Assembly (NCBI GenBank): GCA_003709165.1
Contig: RDRZ01000006.1
Span: 39,647 to 103,646, forward strand
Source of the DNA: Flavobacteriaceae bacterium PRS1
GTDB lineage: Bacteria; Bacteroidota; Bacteroidia; Flavobacteriales; Flavobacteriaceae
DNA length: 64,000 nucleotides
Direction of reading: 5' to 3'
Position numbers and translations under genes: made by a program. Under the pieces are notes generated by a model. The model was not told the DNA's origin and searched no databases. It saw only the letters and a list, made by a program, of their open reading frames with translations. Positions 32,878 to 41,947 of this stretch are shown piece by piece (position 1 is the stretch's first letter; each line of letters opens with the position of its first letter).

Positions 32878-34608
32878 ATGATCAATATTAAAAATGAATT
32901 ATTAGATAGAGTTAGTAACTGGTTAACTTCAGTTTTTGATGAAGAAACTCAAGACTATATAAACAATCTAATAGCTTCAAACCCTCAAGAACTTCAGGAA
33001 AGTTTTTATAAAGATTTAGAATTTGGAACTGGCGGAATGCGAGGCATTATGGGAGTCGGCACAAACCGAATCAATAAATATACACTTGGCAAAAATACGC
33101 AAGGATTAAGCAATTATTTACATCAAAGCTTTCCAAATGAAAAACTAAAAGCTGCAATTGCTTTTGATTGCAGACACAATAGCAAAACTTTCGCAAAACT
33201 GGTTGCTAACGTATTTTCGGCTAATGATATAGAAGTGTATTTGTTTGAAGACTTACGTCCTACTCCAGAATTGTCTTTCGCTCTAAAACATCTTAATTGT
33301 CACTGCGGAATTGTGCTAACTGCGTCTCATAATCCTCCAGAATATAATGGTTACAAAGTATATTGGCAAGACGGTGGACAAATTGTTCCGCCTCAAGACG
33401 CAGAAATTATTGCAGAAATAAACCGTTTAGACTATTCAGAAATTAAATTTGAAGCCAACGAAAACCTAATACATTTTATCGGAAAAGATATAGACGATAT
33501 TTTTATAAATGCTTCCGTAAAAAACGGAAGTTTTAATACTTCTGCGGAAGCAAAAAACAACTTAAATATTGTGTTTACTTCGCTTCATGGAACATCCATA
33601 ACTATTATTCCAGAAACCCTAAAACGCGCTGGTTATAACAATGTCCATATTGTAAAAGAACAAGAAGTGCCAAATGGCGACTTTCCAACAGTAAAATCAC
33701 CAAATCCTGAAGAACCAGAAGCTCTAAAAATGGCTTTAAAATTGGCTCAAAAAGTAGATGCAGATATTGTTATTGGTACAGATCCAGATAGCGACAGAAT
33801 TGGTGTAGCAGTAAGAGATTTAGATCATAAAATGATGTTGCTCAACGGAAATCAAGCAATGCTAATGATGACCAATTTTTTATTACAACAATGGCAAAAG
33901 CAAGATAAAATAAAAGGTAAAGAATTTATTGCTTCTACCATTGTTTCCACACCAATGATGATTGATTTGGCTACTGCTTTTAATGTAGAATGTAAAATTG
34001 GTTTAACTGGATTTAAGTGGATTGCCAAAATGATAAAAGACTTTCCTGAACTTGATTTTATTGGTGGTGGCGAAGAAAGTTTCGGATTTATGGTTGGCGA
34101 TTTTGTACGTGATAAAGACGCCGTTACTGCAACACTTTTAGCTTGTGAAATTGCTGCTCAAGCAAAAGTTAAAGGAAGCTCATTTTATAAAGAACTCTTT
34201 CAACTTTATATTAAACACGGTTTTTACAAAGAACGCTTAATTTCGGTAACCAAAAAAGGTATTGAAGGTGCTGAAGAAATTAAACAAATGATGATTGACT
34301 TTAGAGATAATCCACTGATTAAAATTAACGGTTCTAAAGTAGTGATGCTGGAAGATTACCAAACATCGATTGCAAAAAATATGATTTCAAGTGGGGATGA
34401 AGTTATTAATATACCAAAATCTAACGTGCTTATTTACTATACCGAAGATGGCAGTAAAATAGCATTGCGACCAAGTGGAACAGAACCAAAAATTAAATTC
34501 TATATTAGCGTAAATATGCCATTAGATTCAGAAGAAAAATTTATTGCAACCGAAAATAAACTTGAAGCTAAAATAGATGCTATAATTAAAGATATGAACC
34601 TCAATTAA
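32878..34608 (+). CDS. Phosphoglucomutase/phosphomannomutase (alpha-D-phosphohexomutase, PgcA-like)
   Basis: 576 residues. The phosphoserine loop is [17 protein letters not shown], the metal loop is [13 protein letters not shown], the sugar loop [10 protein letters not shown] and the phosphate loop [12 protein letters not shown]. It interconverts hexose 1- and 6-phosphates for glycan synthesis. The gene overlaps the next by one base (TAATG), so it is coupled to the ABC exporter. Confidence 0.94.
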   Translation: MINIKNELLDRVSNWLTSVFDEETQDYINNLIASNPQELQESFYKDLEFGTGGMRGIMGVGTNRINKYTLGKNTQGLSNYLHQSFPNEKLKAAIAFDCRHNSKTFAKLVANVFSANDIEVYLFEDLRPTPELSFALKHLNCHCGIVLTASHNPPEYNGYKVYWQDGGQIVPPQDAEIIAEINRLDYSEIKFEANENLIHFIGKDIDDIFINASVKNGSFNTSAEAKNNLNIVFTSLHGTSITIIPETLKRAGYNNVHIVKEQEVPNGDFPTVKSPNPEEPEALKMALKLAQKVDADIVIGTDPDSDRIGVAVRDLDHKMMLLNGNQAMLMMTNFLLQQWQKQDKIKGKEFIASTIVSTPMMIDLATAFNVECKIGLTGFKWIAKMIKDFPELDFIGGGEESFGFMVGDFVRDKDAVTATLLACEIAAQAKVKGSSFYKELFQLYIKHGFYKERLISVTKKGIEGAEEIKQMMIDFRDNPLIKINGSKVVMLEDYQTSIAKNMISSGDEVINIPKSNVLIYYTEDGSKIALRPSGTEPKIKFYISVNMPLDSEEKFIATENKLEAKIDAIIKDMNLN

Positions 34609-36431
34609 TGAATTACTTTAAACAAATACTACGCTTTGCAAAGCCGTATAAAGGCTATGCCGTTTTAAATATAATATCTAATATATTTTATGCGCTGTTT
34701 GGCACTCTCGCTATGGTTTCGTTATTTCCGATGCTAAATGTTCTATTCGGTAAATCTAAACGAATTGACAGCAAACCAATTTGGGAAGGATTCTCTGGGT
34801 TAAAAGACTACGGCGAAGATTACCTGAATTATTTTGTGACACAAAAAGCAAACGAAGGAAACGATGATGTATTAATTTTTATGATAGTCCTTATAATTAG
34901 TCTGTTTTTACTTAAAAATATATTCAATTACCTCGCCATGTACTTCATTACATTTTTACGTAATGGAACTCTTAAAGACATCAGAAATGAGCTTTACGAC
35001 AAAATAACCGATTTGCCACTCTCCTATTTTTCTGAAAAACGAAAAGGTGATATTATGGCTCGAATATCTACAGATGTATTAGAAATTCAACATTCATTTC
35101 TATCTATTTTAGAGCTCATTGTAAGAGAACCTCTAATGATTTTGTTTACTATAACTGCAATGCTATTAATTAGTGTAAAACTCACACTTTTTGTTTTTAT
35201 TTTTATTCCTATTTCCGGATTCTTAATTTCTTTAGTTGGAAAATCATTAAAACGAAAATCGGATAAAGTTCAAAAAGAACAAGGGGAATTTCTTTCTATT
35301 ATTGAAGAAACTCTCGGTGGTCTTAAAATTATTAAGGGATTTAATTCAGAAAATATATTCAGCAGAAAATTCAGAGAATCAACAACACGTTTCTTTAATT
35401 TTTCCAACACCTTATTAAACCGCAAAAATTTAGCTGGCCCAACAAGCGAATTTCTAGGTATAAGCGTTATTGCAATACTGCTATGGTATGGAGGTCAAAT
35501 GGTACTTCAGGAGGAATCTCTTGATCCTAGCCTGTTTATAGCATATATGGCACTTGCTTATAACATTCTAACACCTGCAAAAGCCATAAGTAAAGCCAGT
35601 TATAGCGTTAAAAAAGGTAATGCTGCCGCAGAACGTGTTTTAGAAATTTTAAATACAGTTTCTCCTCTTAAAGACAAACCCAACGCAATTATTATAAAAG
35701 AGTTTGCAAGCACAATAGAATTAAAAAATGTGTACTTTAAATATGAAAACGATTATGTTTTAAAAGACTTTTCTATTACTGTAGAAAAAGGAAAAACAAT
35801 AGCACTTGTTGGTCAATCTGGAAGCGGAAAATCTACTATTTCGAATCTTGTAACTCGTTTTTATGATGTAAATAAAGGCAGTATTACTATAGATGGACAA
35901 GATATTAGAGATTTAACCAAACATTCACTTCGTGAGTTAATGGGATTAGTGACACAAGATTCCATTTTGTTTAACGATTCGGTTAAAAATAATATTCTAC
36001 TTGGAAAAGAAAACGCTTCAGATGAAGAAGTTATTGAAGCACTTAAAATTGCTAATGCATGGGAATTTGTCAAAGACCTTCCAAAAGGAATTAACACCAA
36101 CATTGGTGATTCTGGAAATAAATTATCTGGAGGACAAAAACAACGTTTAAGTATTGCAAGAGCTGTGCTAAAAAATCCACCAATTATGATTCTAGATGAG
36201 GCTACTTCAGCTTTAGATACCGAAAGTGAACAATTGGTGCAAGTAGCTCTGGAAAATATGATGAAAAACAGAACTTCTATTGTGATTGCACATAGACTAT
36301 CTACTATTAAAAATGCCCATACGATTATCGTAATGCGAAAAGGAAAAATTGTGGAGCAAGGTAAACATCAAGAACTTCTTGACAAAAAAGGTGTTTACAG
36401 TAAACTAGTTAAAATGCAATCAATTCAATAA
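34608..36431 (+). CDS. ABC exporter, fused membrane and ATPase domains (MsbA-like)
   Basis: 607 residues. A six-helix transmembrane domain (to about 330) is followed by an ATPase with Walker A GQSGSGKST, signature LSGGQKQRLSIARA and Walker B MILDEATSALD. This half-transporter would dimerise to flip lipids or export drugs or glycolipids; MsbA-like lipid A flipping is possible. It follows phosphoglucomutase with overlapping stop/start and is closed by a terminator. Confidence 0.9.
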   Translation: MNYFKQILRFAKPYKGYAVLNIISNIFYALFGTLAMVSLFPMLNVLFGKSKRIDSKPIWEGFSGLKDYGEDYLNYFVTQKANEGNDDVLIFMIVLIISLFLLKNIFNYLAMYFITFLRNGTLKDIRNELYDKITDLPLSYFSEKRKGDIMARISTDVLEIQHSFLSILELIVREPLMILFTITAMLLISVKLTLFVFIFIPISGFLISLVGKSLKRKSDKVQKEQGEFLSIIEETLGGLKIIKGFNSENIFSRKFRESTTRFFNFSNTLLNRKNLAGPTSEFLGISVIAILLWYGGQMVLQEESLDPSLFIAYMALAYNILTPAKAISKASYSVKKGNAAAERVLEILNTVSPLKDKPNAIIIKEFASTIELKNVYFKYENDYVLKDFSITVEKGKTIALVGQSGSGKSTISNLVTRFYDVNKGSITIDGQDIRDLTKHSLRELMGLVTQDSILFNDSVKNNILLGKENASDEEVIEALKIANAWEFVKDLPKGINTNIGDSGNKLSGGQKQRLSIARAVLKNPPIMILDEATSALDTESEQLVQVALENMMKNRTSIVIAHRLSTIKNAHTIIVMRKGKIVEQGKHQELLDKKGVYSKLVKMQSIQ

Positions 36432-36453
36432 TTTTTTGAAGCTTTATAAATTA

Positions 36454-36489
36454 AGAAAAGGACTAAATTTGGGTATAGTCCTTTTCTTT
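36454..36489 (+). terminator. Rho-independent terminator of the phosphohexomutase/ABC exporter operon
   Basis: A 13-bp stem (AAGAAAAGGACTA / TAGTCCTTTTCTT) with a 10-base loop and T-rich tail, 23 bases after the exporter stop. Confidence 0.9.
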
Positions 36490-36745
36490 TATTATTACCA
36501 CATTTAGGAAAATGGTAATAAACTAGTTGGTTAAGTTGCTGTAAACGTATAACAAATTATTGTAATCACCAAAAAAAAATTGCTTTTTATCGATATAATC
36601 ATACATTTAATCGATATAAATAATTATAAATATCTATCGTTTAGGTATTTAACAAATGTATTGTTTTAAAATATTTTTAATATCATGCTATATAACAATT
36701 AAACTTTCCTTAAATTGGTAAGTCTAAAGAAGAAACAAATTTTTT
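36490..36745 (+). promoter_or_regulatory. Upstream region of second ECF sigma module with direct repeats
   Basis: This 256-bp stretch has no gene. ATCGATATAA occurs at 36589-36598 and 36610-36619, exactly 21 bp apart (two helical turns), followed by a related TATCTATCG. The rest is A/T-rich. The repeats look like a tandem binding site for a regulator of the sigma operon. Confidence 0.5.
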
Positions 36746-37288
36746 GTGAATAACGAAAAAGAACTATTATCACAACTCAAATCTATACAAACCCAAGAAA
36801 AAGCTTTTAGAGAATTAATTACACTCTATAAAGAACGCTTGTATTGGCATATACGTAAAATTGTTATCTCTCATGACGATAGTGATGATGTGTTGCAAAA
36901 TACGTTTATAAAAATTTACAAAAACATAAACAATTTTAAAGGTGAAAGTAAATTATTTTCTTGGATGTATCGTATTGCCACCAACGAAGCGATCACGCAT
37001 CTTAATAAAAATGCAAAGCGTTTACAAATTTCAAATGAAACTGTACAAGAATATGCTATCAACAATTTAAAAGCTGATGTATATTTTGATGGCGACGAGA
37101 TACAATTAAAATTACAACAAGCCATTGCAACTCTGCCACAAAAACAACAGTTAGTTTTTAATATGAAATATTTTGATAATATAACATATAGAAACATGTC
37201 GGAAGTTTTGGAAACCAGTGAAGGAGCTTTAAAAGCATCATATCATATTGCTGTTAAAAAAATAGAAGCATATTTAACAACTAATTAA
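36746..37288 (+). CDS. ECF-type RNA polymerase sigma factor
   Basis: 180 residues from a GTG start. Region 2 is LYWHIRKIVISHDDSDDVLQNTFIKIYKNI with LFSWMYRIATNEAITHLNK; region 4 is LPQKQQLVFNMKYFDNITYRNMSEVLETSEGALKASYHIAVKKI. It is the first gene of a three-gene module with an anti-sigma-like membrane protein and a Spy-like sensor. Confidence 0.94.
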   Translation: MNNEKELLSQLKSIQTQEKAFRELITLYKERLYWHIRKIVISHDDSDDVLQNTFIKIYKNINNFKGESKLFSWMYRIATNEAITHLNKNAKRLQISNETVQEYAINNLKADVYFDGDEIQLKLQQAIATLPQKQQLVFNMKYFDNITYRNMSEVLETSEGALKASYHIAVKKIEAYLTTN

Positions 37289-37322
37289 ACCTTTTAAACT
37301 AAATTGTGTCTAACAATTATAA

Positions 37323-37922
37323 ATGAAACTTAACTTAAATAACATAAAAAACACAGGTTTTAAAACACCTGATAATTACTTCGATGCTATTGAGGACACC
37401 ATAATGAGTGCTATTAATCAAGAATGTAGCCTCAACTTAAGTAAAGAAACAGGATTTAAAACACCTGATAATTACTTCGATGCTATTGAGGACACCATAA
37501 TGAGTGCTATTAATCAAGAATGTAGCCTCAACTTAAGTAAAGAAACAGGATTTAAAACACCTGATAATTACTTCGGTGATATTGAAGATGTTATTATTAA
37601 TAAAATTGAAACTAAAAATACAACTAAAGTAATTCCACTATTTAGTAGAAGAAACTTAATATACGCATCAAGTATTGCTGCTGCTGTGCTATTACTTTTT
37701 AATTTATCGATTTTTGATAAAGAAATTACTTGGGATTCTTTGGACATTCAAACTGTTGAGAACTATATCTTAAATGAAGATATAGATTCTTATGAAATAG
37801 CAGCATTACTTTTTGAAAATGATTTGACTGAAAATCTATTTATCCAAAATACTATTACAAATGAATCTTTAGAAGCCTATATTTTAGAAAACACTTCAAT
37901 AGAAGACCTTTTAATTGAATAA
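37323..37922 (+). CDS. Anti-sigma-like membrane protein with duplicated N-terminal motif
   Basis: 199 residues. The motif TGFKTPDNYF...IED occurs three times (from about 11, 43 and 75), the first two units being identical in DNA. Single KTP-NYF motifs are common at the cytosolic N-terminus of Bacteroidota anti-sigma proteins. One transmembrane helix (about 112-130) follows a basic RR, and a short acidic periplasmic tail ends the chain. Its position between the sigma factor and a Spy-like sensor supports the anti-sigma role. Homologues would be expected near 135-170 residues without the duplications. Confidence 0.78.
   Translation: MKLNLNNIKNTGFKTPDNYFDAIEDTIMSAINQECSLNLSKETGFKTPDNYFDAIEDTIMSAINQECSLNLSKETGFKTPDNYFGDIEDVIINKIETKNTTKVIPLFSRRNLIYASSIAAAVLLLFNLSIFDKEITWDSLDIQTVENYILNEDIDSYEIAALLFENDLTENLFIQNTITNESLEAYILENTSIEDLLIE
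37363..37554 (+). repeat. Exact 96-bp tandem duplication in the anti-sigma-like gene
   Basis: Two adjacent 96-bp units (32 codons each) are identical base for base, and a third diverged partial unit follows up to about 37575 before the sequence departs (TTCGATGCT against TTCGGTGAT). Identity including silent positions points to a recent duplication. Confidence 0.95.
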
Positions 37923-37924
37923 TT

Positions 37925-38395
37925 ATGAAGATGAAACGATTACTCCCTATATTATTATTTTTAATCACAACAAGTATATTTGCTCAGCAAAACAGAGGAG
38001 ATAGGCATAAAAAAATTAAAATACTTAAAATTGCATTTATCACTGAAAAATTAGATCTAACTGAAGATGAAGCGCAAAAATTTTGGCCAATCTATAATGC
38101 TTTTGACGAAAGAACTTCAAAAATCAAATTTCAAGATATCCGAAAAATTCGTTACGAATTAAGGCGAGATATAGAAACACTATCTGAAGAAAAAGCTAAT
38201 AATCTACTTAATAGATTTATTGAAGCGGAAAACAAGTTACATAACGAAAAAGTACAATTAGTTGAAAAATTGCGAAATGTTATTTCTGCGAAAAAAATTA
38301 TTTTACTTAAATCTGCCGAAGAAGATTTTAATAAAAAAATGCTGGAACAATATCAAAAACGGCGTCAACAGCGTATGAAAAAAGATAGACCATAA
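37925..38395 (+). CDS. Spy/CpxP-like periplasmic protein, sensor of ECF sigma system
   Basis: 156 residues. A signal peptide (SIFAQQN) is followed by a helical, highly charged domain with LDLTEDEAQKFWPIYNAFDERT, the LTxxQ-like region of Spy/CpxP relatives. Homologues in Flavobacteriaceae are named sensor of ECF-type sigma factor. It starts 2 bp after the anti-sigma-like gene. It probably senses envelope stress and acts on the anti-sigma protein (inference from context). Confidence 0.82.
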   Translation: MKMKRLLPILLFLITTSIFAQQNRGDRHKKIKILKIAFITEKLDLTEDEAQKFWPIYNAFDERTSKIKFQDIRKIRYELRRDIETLSEEKANNLLNRFIEAENKLHNEKVQLVEKLRNVISAKKIILLKSAEEDFNKKMLEQYQKRRQQRMKKDRP

Positions 38396-38397
38396 CT

Positions 38398-39447
38398 TTA
38401 TCGAGTTTGTCTAAAAGTAAGTTTAGAAATTCTTCCTTTTCCAGCAGCATAAGCCACACTATCATTTAAAAAGCGAATGGTATAAAAACCTTCGTCGCTT
38501 AAATGTTTCCAAGAGTTACCAGAATCATTACTATAATCAATACCATTAAAACCAACGGCAACTAGCTCTTTACCTTTTCTATTTGGTATATATTGCACAC
38601 AACTTCTGTAACCTGGATTTTGACCTTGTGCAACCAGTTGCCATGTTTTTCCACCATCCTGAGTTCGTATTTTATTAGCTTGGTTATCATCTGGTTTGGT
38701 ATAGTCTCCTCCAATTGCAAAACCGTTATTTGCATCATAAAAATCGATTGAATATATACCTTCTGTTTCCTTATCCTTAACAATTGGTGATTTAAAAACT
38801 TCCCATGTTATGCCTTTATCTTCGGAGTAATAAACACTTCCAGTAGTTGTAGCTATCCAAGTTTTATTATCAACAATTTCAATATTGGTGTTACTTGCAG
38901 CAAATGCTCCTTCACCTTCTAATGCTTTTGGTAAATTATCACAGGAAAGTTTTGTCCAAATATTACCTCCATCTCTTGTAATAATGATTGACAAACATCC
39001 ATCCAAACTATCACCTACAGCAATACCTTCCAGATCATTCCAAAATTTCATTGCATCATAAAAAACACCTTCAGCTTCTTCTTTGTATATCAATATCATC
39101 TTTCCGTCATTACCAGTTTTATATAATAATGCCGGGCTTTCAATACTTAACATAAAAAAGTCGGTTGATGTGTGGGCAACAGCTCGAAAATGTAACTCTA
39201 AAGTATCATACTCCTGTACTGATGTTTCCCATAATTTTGTTTTAGGATTATACAGTCCAAAAACGCCTCTATTAGCTGCGAAAGTCAAACTACCATCATA
39301 CAATAATTCGATAGCTCGAACACTCAATAATGAATCTTCTAAAATTGTTTCAATTTCAACTTTAGAAATATCTCTTGGCATAAAAGGTGATTCTTTTTTG
39401 CAAGAAAAAAAGCTTAAGAGTATTACTATAATTGGTAAAATTCTCAT
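38398..39447 (-). CDS. Ycf48-like BNR beta-propeller lipoprotein
   Basis: 349 residues. A short lipoprotein signal (LLSFFSCKKES) is followed by a propeller with repeated W-containing blades: SIIITRDGGNIWTKLSC, GSVYYSEDKGITWEVFKSP, NKIRTQDGGKTWQLVAQG and GIDYSNDSGNSWKHLS. Homologues are often mislabelled oxidoreductase. The Ycf48-type fold helps protein assembly in phototrophs; here the role is unknown. It converges with the sigma module, two bases apart. Confidence 0.82.
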   Translation of the reverse strand: MRILPIIVILLSFFSCKKESPFMPRDISKVEIETILEDSLLSVRAIELLYDGSLTFAANRGVFGLYNPKTKLWETSVQEYDTLELHFRAVAHTSTDFFMLSIESPALLYKTGNDGKMILIYKEEAEGVFYDAMKFWNDLEGIAVGDSLDGCLSIIITRDGGNIWTKLSCDNLPKALEGEGAFAASNTNIEIVDNKTWIATTTGSVYYSEDKGITWEVFKSPIVKDKETEGIYSIDFYDANNGFAIGGDYTKPDDNQANKIRTQDGGKTWQLVAQGQNPGYRSCVQYIPNRKGKELVAVGFNGIDYSNDSGNSWKHLSDEGFYTIRFLNDSVAYAAGKGRISKLTFRQTR

Positions 39448-39457
39448 TTTAAAAAAG

Positions 39458-39491
39458 TTTGCCTAAAAGTAATTAATATAGCTTAACTTTG
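39458..39491 (+). promoter_or_regulatory. Promoter of the RsmB-like gene
   Basis: TTTG (39458-39461), a 22-base spacer and TAACTTTG (39484-39491) fit the Bacteroidota pattern, 19 bases before the ATG. Confidence 0.6.
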
Positions 39492-39509
39492 TAGGCTAAT
39501 TTTTACTAA

Positions 39510-40724
39510 ATGAGATTACATAGAAATTTATGCTTTGCAGTTATTGATGGATTACTCCAAATATTTAATGAAGGAGATTATGCCGACAAAGTAATTCAAC
39601 AACTCCTAAAACGAGATAAACGTTGGGGAAGTCGAGATCGTGGTTTTGTAGCTGAAACAACATATGATATAGTACGTTGGAAACGACTCTATGCAGAAAT
39701 TGCAAACGTAAAAGAACCTTTTTCCAGAGATGATATGTGGCGCTTGTTTGCTGTTTGGGCAACTTTAAGAGGCATAAAATTACCTGATTGGAAATATTTT
39801 GAAAATACGCCTACTCGTAAAATTAAAGGCAAATTTGATGAGCTTTCAAAGGTTAGAAAATTTCGTGAATCCATTCCCGATTGGATGGATGAAATTGGAA
39901 TCAATGAACTTGGCGAAGATATTTGGACGAAAGAAATAGCAGCGCTTAACAAACAAGCTGATGTAATTTTAAGAGTAAACACATTAAAAACGAATAAGAA
40001 AGATTTACAATTAAAATTACAATCTGAAAATATTGAAACTGAGTTTCTACCAAATCATCCATATGCATTAAAACTTATGGAACGTTCCAATGTTTTTATA
40101 ACAGAAGCTTTTAAAAATGGATGGTTCGAAGTACAAGACGCATCCTCACAGCTAGTTGCATCTTTTTTAGATGTAAAATCAGGCATGAAAGTTGTAGATA
40201 CTTGTGCAGGATCAGGAGGAAAAACATTACACCTTGCATCACTTATGGAAAACAAAGGACAAATTGTTGCAATGGATATTTATGAAAGTAAACTTAAAAA
40301 ATTGAAAATTAGAGCACGTCGCAATGGAGTTCATAATATCGATTTAAAAGTTATAGAATCTACAAAACCTATTAAAAAACTCTATAACAAAGCTGACAGA
40401 GTCTTAATTGATGCGCCTTGCTCCGGATTGGGTGTGTTACGAAGAAATCCAGATGCTAAATGGAAATTAGAACTTGAGTTTATAGATAATATTAAAAAGG
40501 TTCAACAAGATATTTTACAACAATATTCACGAATCGTAAAATCTGGTGGTAAATTAGTTTATGCGACTTGCTCGGTATTACCTTCTGAAAATCAAGAACA
40601 AGTTCAAAAATTTTTAGCTTCAGAATCTGGAAAAGATTTTATATTTGTAAAAGAAAATAAAATATTAGCTCATAAATCTGGTTTTGATGGATTTTATATG
40701 GCACTTTTAGAACGGAAACAATAA
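39510..40724 (+). CDS. rsmB: RsmB/NOP-family RNA (cytosine-5) methyltransferase
   Basis: 404 residues. An N-terminal NusB-like helical region (to about 130) is followed by the SAM-binding domain with DTCAGSGGKTLHLASLMENKG (motif I), DAPCSGLGVLRRNPDAKW (motif IV) and YATCSVLPSENQEQV (motif VI). Both catalytic cysteines (PCS and TCS) are present. It most likely makes m5C in 16S rRNA (RsmB, position 967 in E. coli numbering). The downstream endonuclease gene follows after 5 bp. Confidence 0.88.
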   Translation: MRLHRNLCFAVIDGLLQIFNEGDYADKVIQQLLKRDKRWGSRDRGFVAETTYDIVRWKRLYAEIANVKEPFSRDDMWRLFAVWATLRGIKLPDWKYFENTPTRKIKGKFDELSKVRKFRESIPDWMDEIGINELGEDIWTKEIAALNKQADVILRVNTLKTNKKDLQLKLQSENIETEFLPNHPYALKLMERSNVFITEAFKNGWFEVQDASSQLVASFLDVKSGMKVVDTCAGSGGKTLHLASLMENKGQIVAMDIYESKLKKLKIRARRNGVHNIDLKVIESTKPIKKLYNKADRVLIDAPCSGLGVLRRNPDAKWKLELEFIDNIKKVQQDILQQYSRIVKSGGKLVYATCSVLPSENQEQVQKFLASESGKDFIFVKENKILAHKSGFDGFYMALLERKQ

Positions 40725-40729
40725 TTTAT

Positions 40730-41803
40730 ATGAAAAAAATTTACTTTATATTTTTATTTACATCAATTTTCAGCTTCGCTCAAATTCCTTCTGGCTATTA
40801 TGACTCTGCAACTGGAAGTGGTTATACTTTAAAAACTCAATTATATAACATTATTAAAGTACATAGTGACCTTGGCTATTCTGCTTTATACACAACTTAC
40901 TTAATTTCAGACATTGATTCTTACTACGAGATGAATGGAACAATGTTAGATATGTATTCTGAAAATCCAACAGGAGCTGATGCGTATGAATATATTTATG
41001 GTATTAATCAAGATGATGGTACTGGTGGAACCTCTGAAGGAGAAAAATATAATAGAGAACATATAATTCCACAATCAGTTTTTAGTTCTGAATCGCCAAT
41101 GAGAAACGATGCACATTTTGTTGTCCCATCAGATAAATTTGTAAATGCACAAAGAAGTAGTTTTCCTTTTGGTGTTGTTGATACTCCTAATTGGACATCT
41201 ACAAATGGGTCTAAAAGAGGAAACAATTTAGATTCAGGCTATTCAGCAGGTTATACAGCTACAGTATTTGAACCCATAGATGAATTTAAAGGTGATATTG
41301 CCAGAATGTATTTTTACTTTGCCACTAGATACGAAAACGATATTGATAGTTGGTCATATACGATGTTTAATGGTTCAAGTGATCAAGTTTTTGATCTTAC
41401 ATTTTTAAATATACTTTATAATTGGCATATACAAGACCCTGTCTCAACTCGAGAAATTGATAGAAATAATGCTATTTATAATAGACAAAATAACAGAAAT
41501 CCTTTTATAGATGATGAAAATTATGTATTTGCTGTTTGGGGAAGTTTGTTATCCACTCAAGAAAACGAAAGATTTGATAAAATTTCAATGTATCCAAATC
41601 CTGTAAAAAATGATTTTGTTTATTTTTATTCTACTCAAAATTTAGACATTATAATATATAATATTTTAGGAAAACAAGTTATAATTGAAAATATAACACC
41701 TGCCAAAGATTTTATTAATGTCTCAAACCTTAATAAAGGAATTTACTTGGTGAAAATTATTTCCAGTCAAGGAGCTGTAACCAAAAAATTGATTATACAA
41801 TAA
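40730..41803 (+). CDS. Secreted endonuclease I with T9SS sorting domain
   Basis: 357 residues. After the signal peptide (SFAQIPSGYY) comes the endonuclease I (EndA/NucM) domain with the beta-beta-alpha metal motif NREHIIPQSVF and FVVPSDKFVNAQRSSFPFG. The last 75 residues are a type A T9SS domain (MYPNPVKNDFVYFYS, IIYNILGKQV, NLNKGIYLVKI). It should degrade extracellular DNA and RNA for nutrients. It follows rsmB by 5 bp and is closed by a terminator. Confidence 0.94.
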   Translation: MKKIYFIFLFTSIFSFAQIPSGYYDSATGSGYTLKTQLYNIIKVHSDLGYSALYTTYLISDIDSYYEMNGTMLDMYSENPTGADAYEYIYGINQDDGTGGTSEGEKYNREHIIPQSVFSSESPMRNDAHFVVPSDKFVNAQRSSFPFGVVDTPNWTSTNGSKRGNNLDSGYSAGYTATVFEPIDEFKGDIARMYFYFATRYENDIDSWSYTMFNGSSDQVFDLTFLNILYNWHIQDPVSTREIDRNNAIYNRQNNRNPFIDDENYVFAVWGSLLSTQENERFDKISMYPNPVKNDFVYFYSTQNLDIIIYNILGKQVIIENITPAKDFINVSNLNKGIYLVKIISSQGAVTKKLIIQ

Positions 41804-41811
41804 AAATTATT

Positions 41812-41838
41812 AAAGCGACTATTAAAGTCACTTTTTTT
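41812..41838 (+). terminator. Rho-independent terminator after endonuclease I
   Basis: Stem AAAGCGACT/AGTCACTTT (one mismatch) with a short loop and a run of seven T. Confidence 0.8.
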
Positions 41839-41907
41839 ATGTTCAAAACTCGTGAATAACTCTTAAATTATCCTTCTTTTTAAGTCTGAAAAACTTTAAA
41901 AATAAAC

Positions 41908-41915
41908 TAAATTTG
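41908..41915 (+). promoter_or_regulatory. -7 promoter core of purL
   Basis: TAAATTTG matches TAnnTTTG, 33 bases before the purL ATG. No clear -33 box and no purine riboswitch are seen. Confidence 0.5.
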
Positions 41916-41947
41916 AATTTTAAAAAACAATCTCAAATTAAAAGTAA

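Noticed and set aside
37363..37575. Direct repeats that might suggest a CRISPR array
   Set aside because: Units are 96 bp, adjacent without spacers and in frame inside a coding gene; this is a tandem duplication.
38562..38783. Minus-strand ORF of 73 codons inside the Ycf48-like gene
   Set aside because: It is an alternative frame of a well-supported propeller protein, without a start context.
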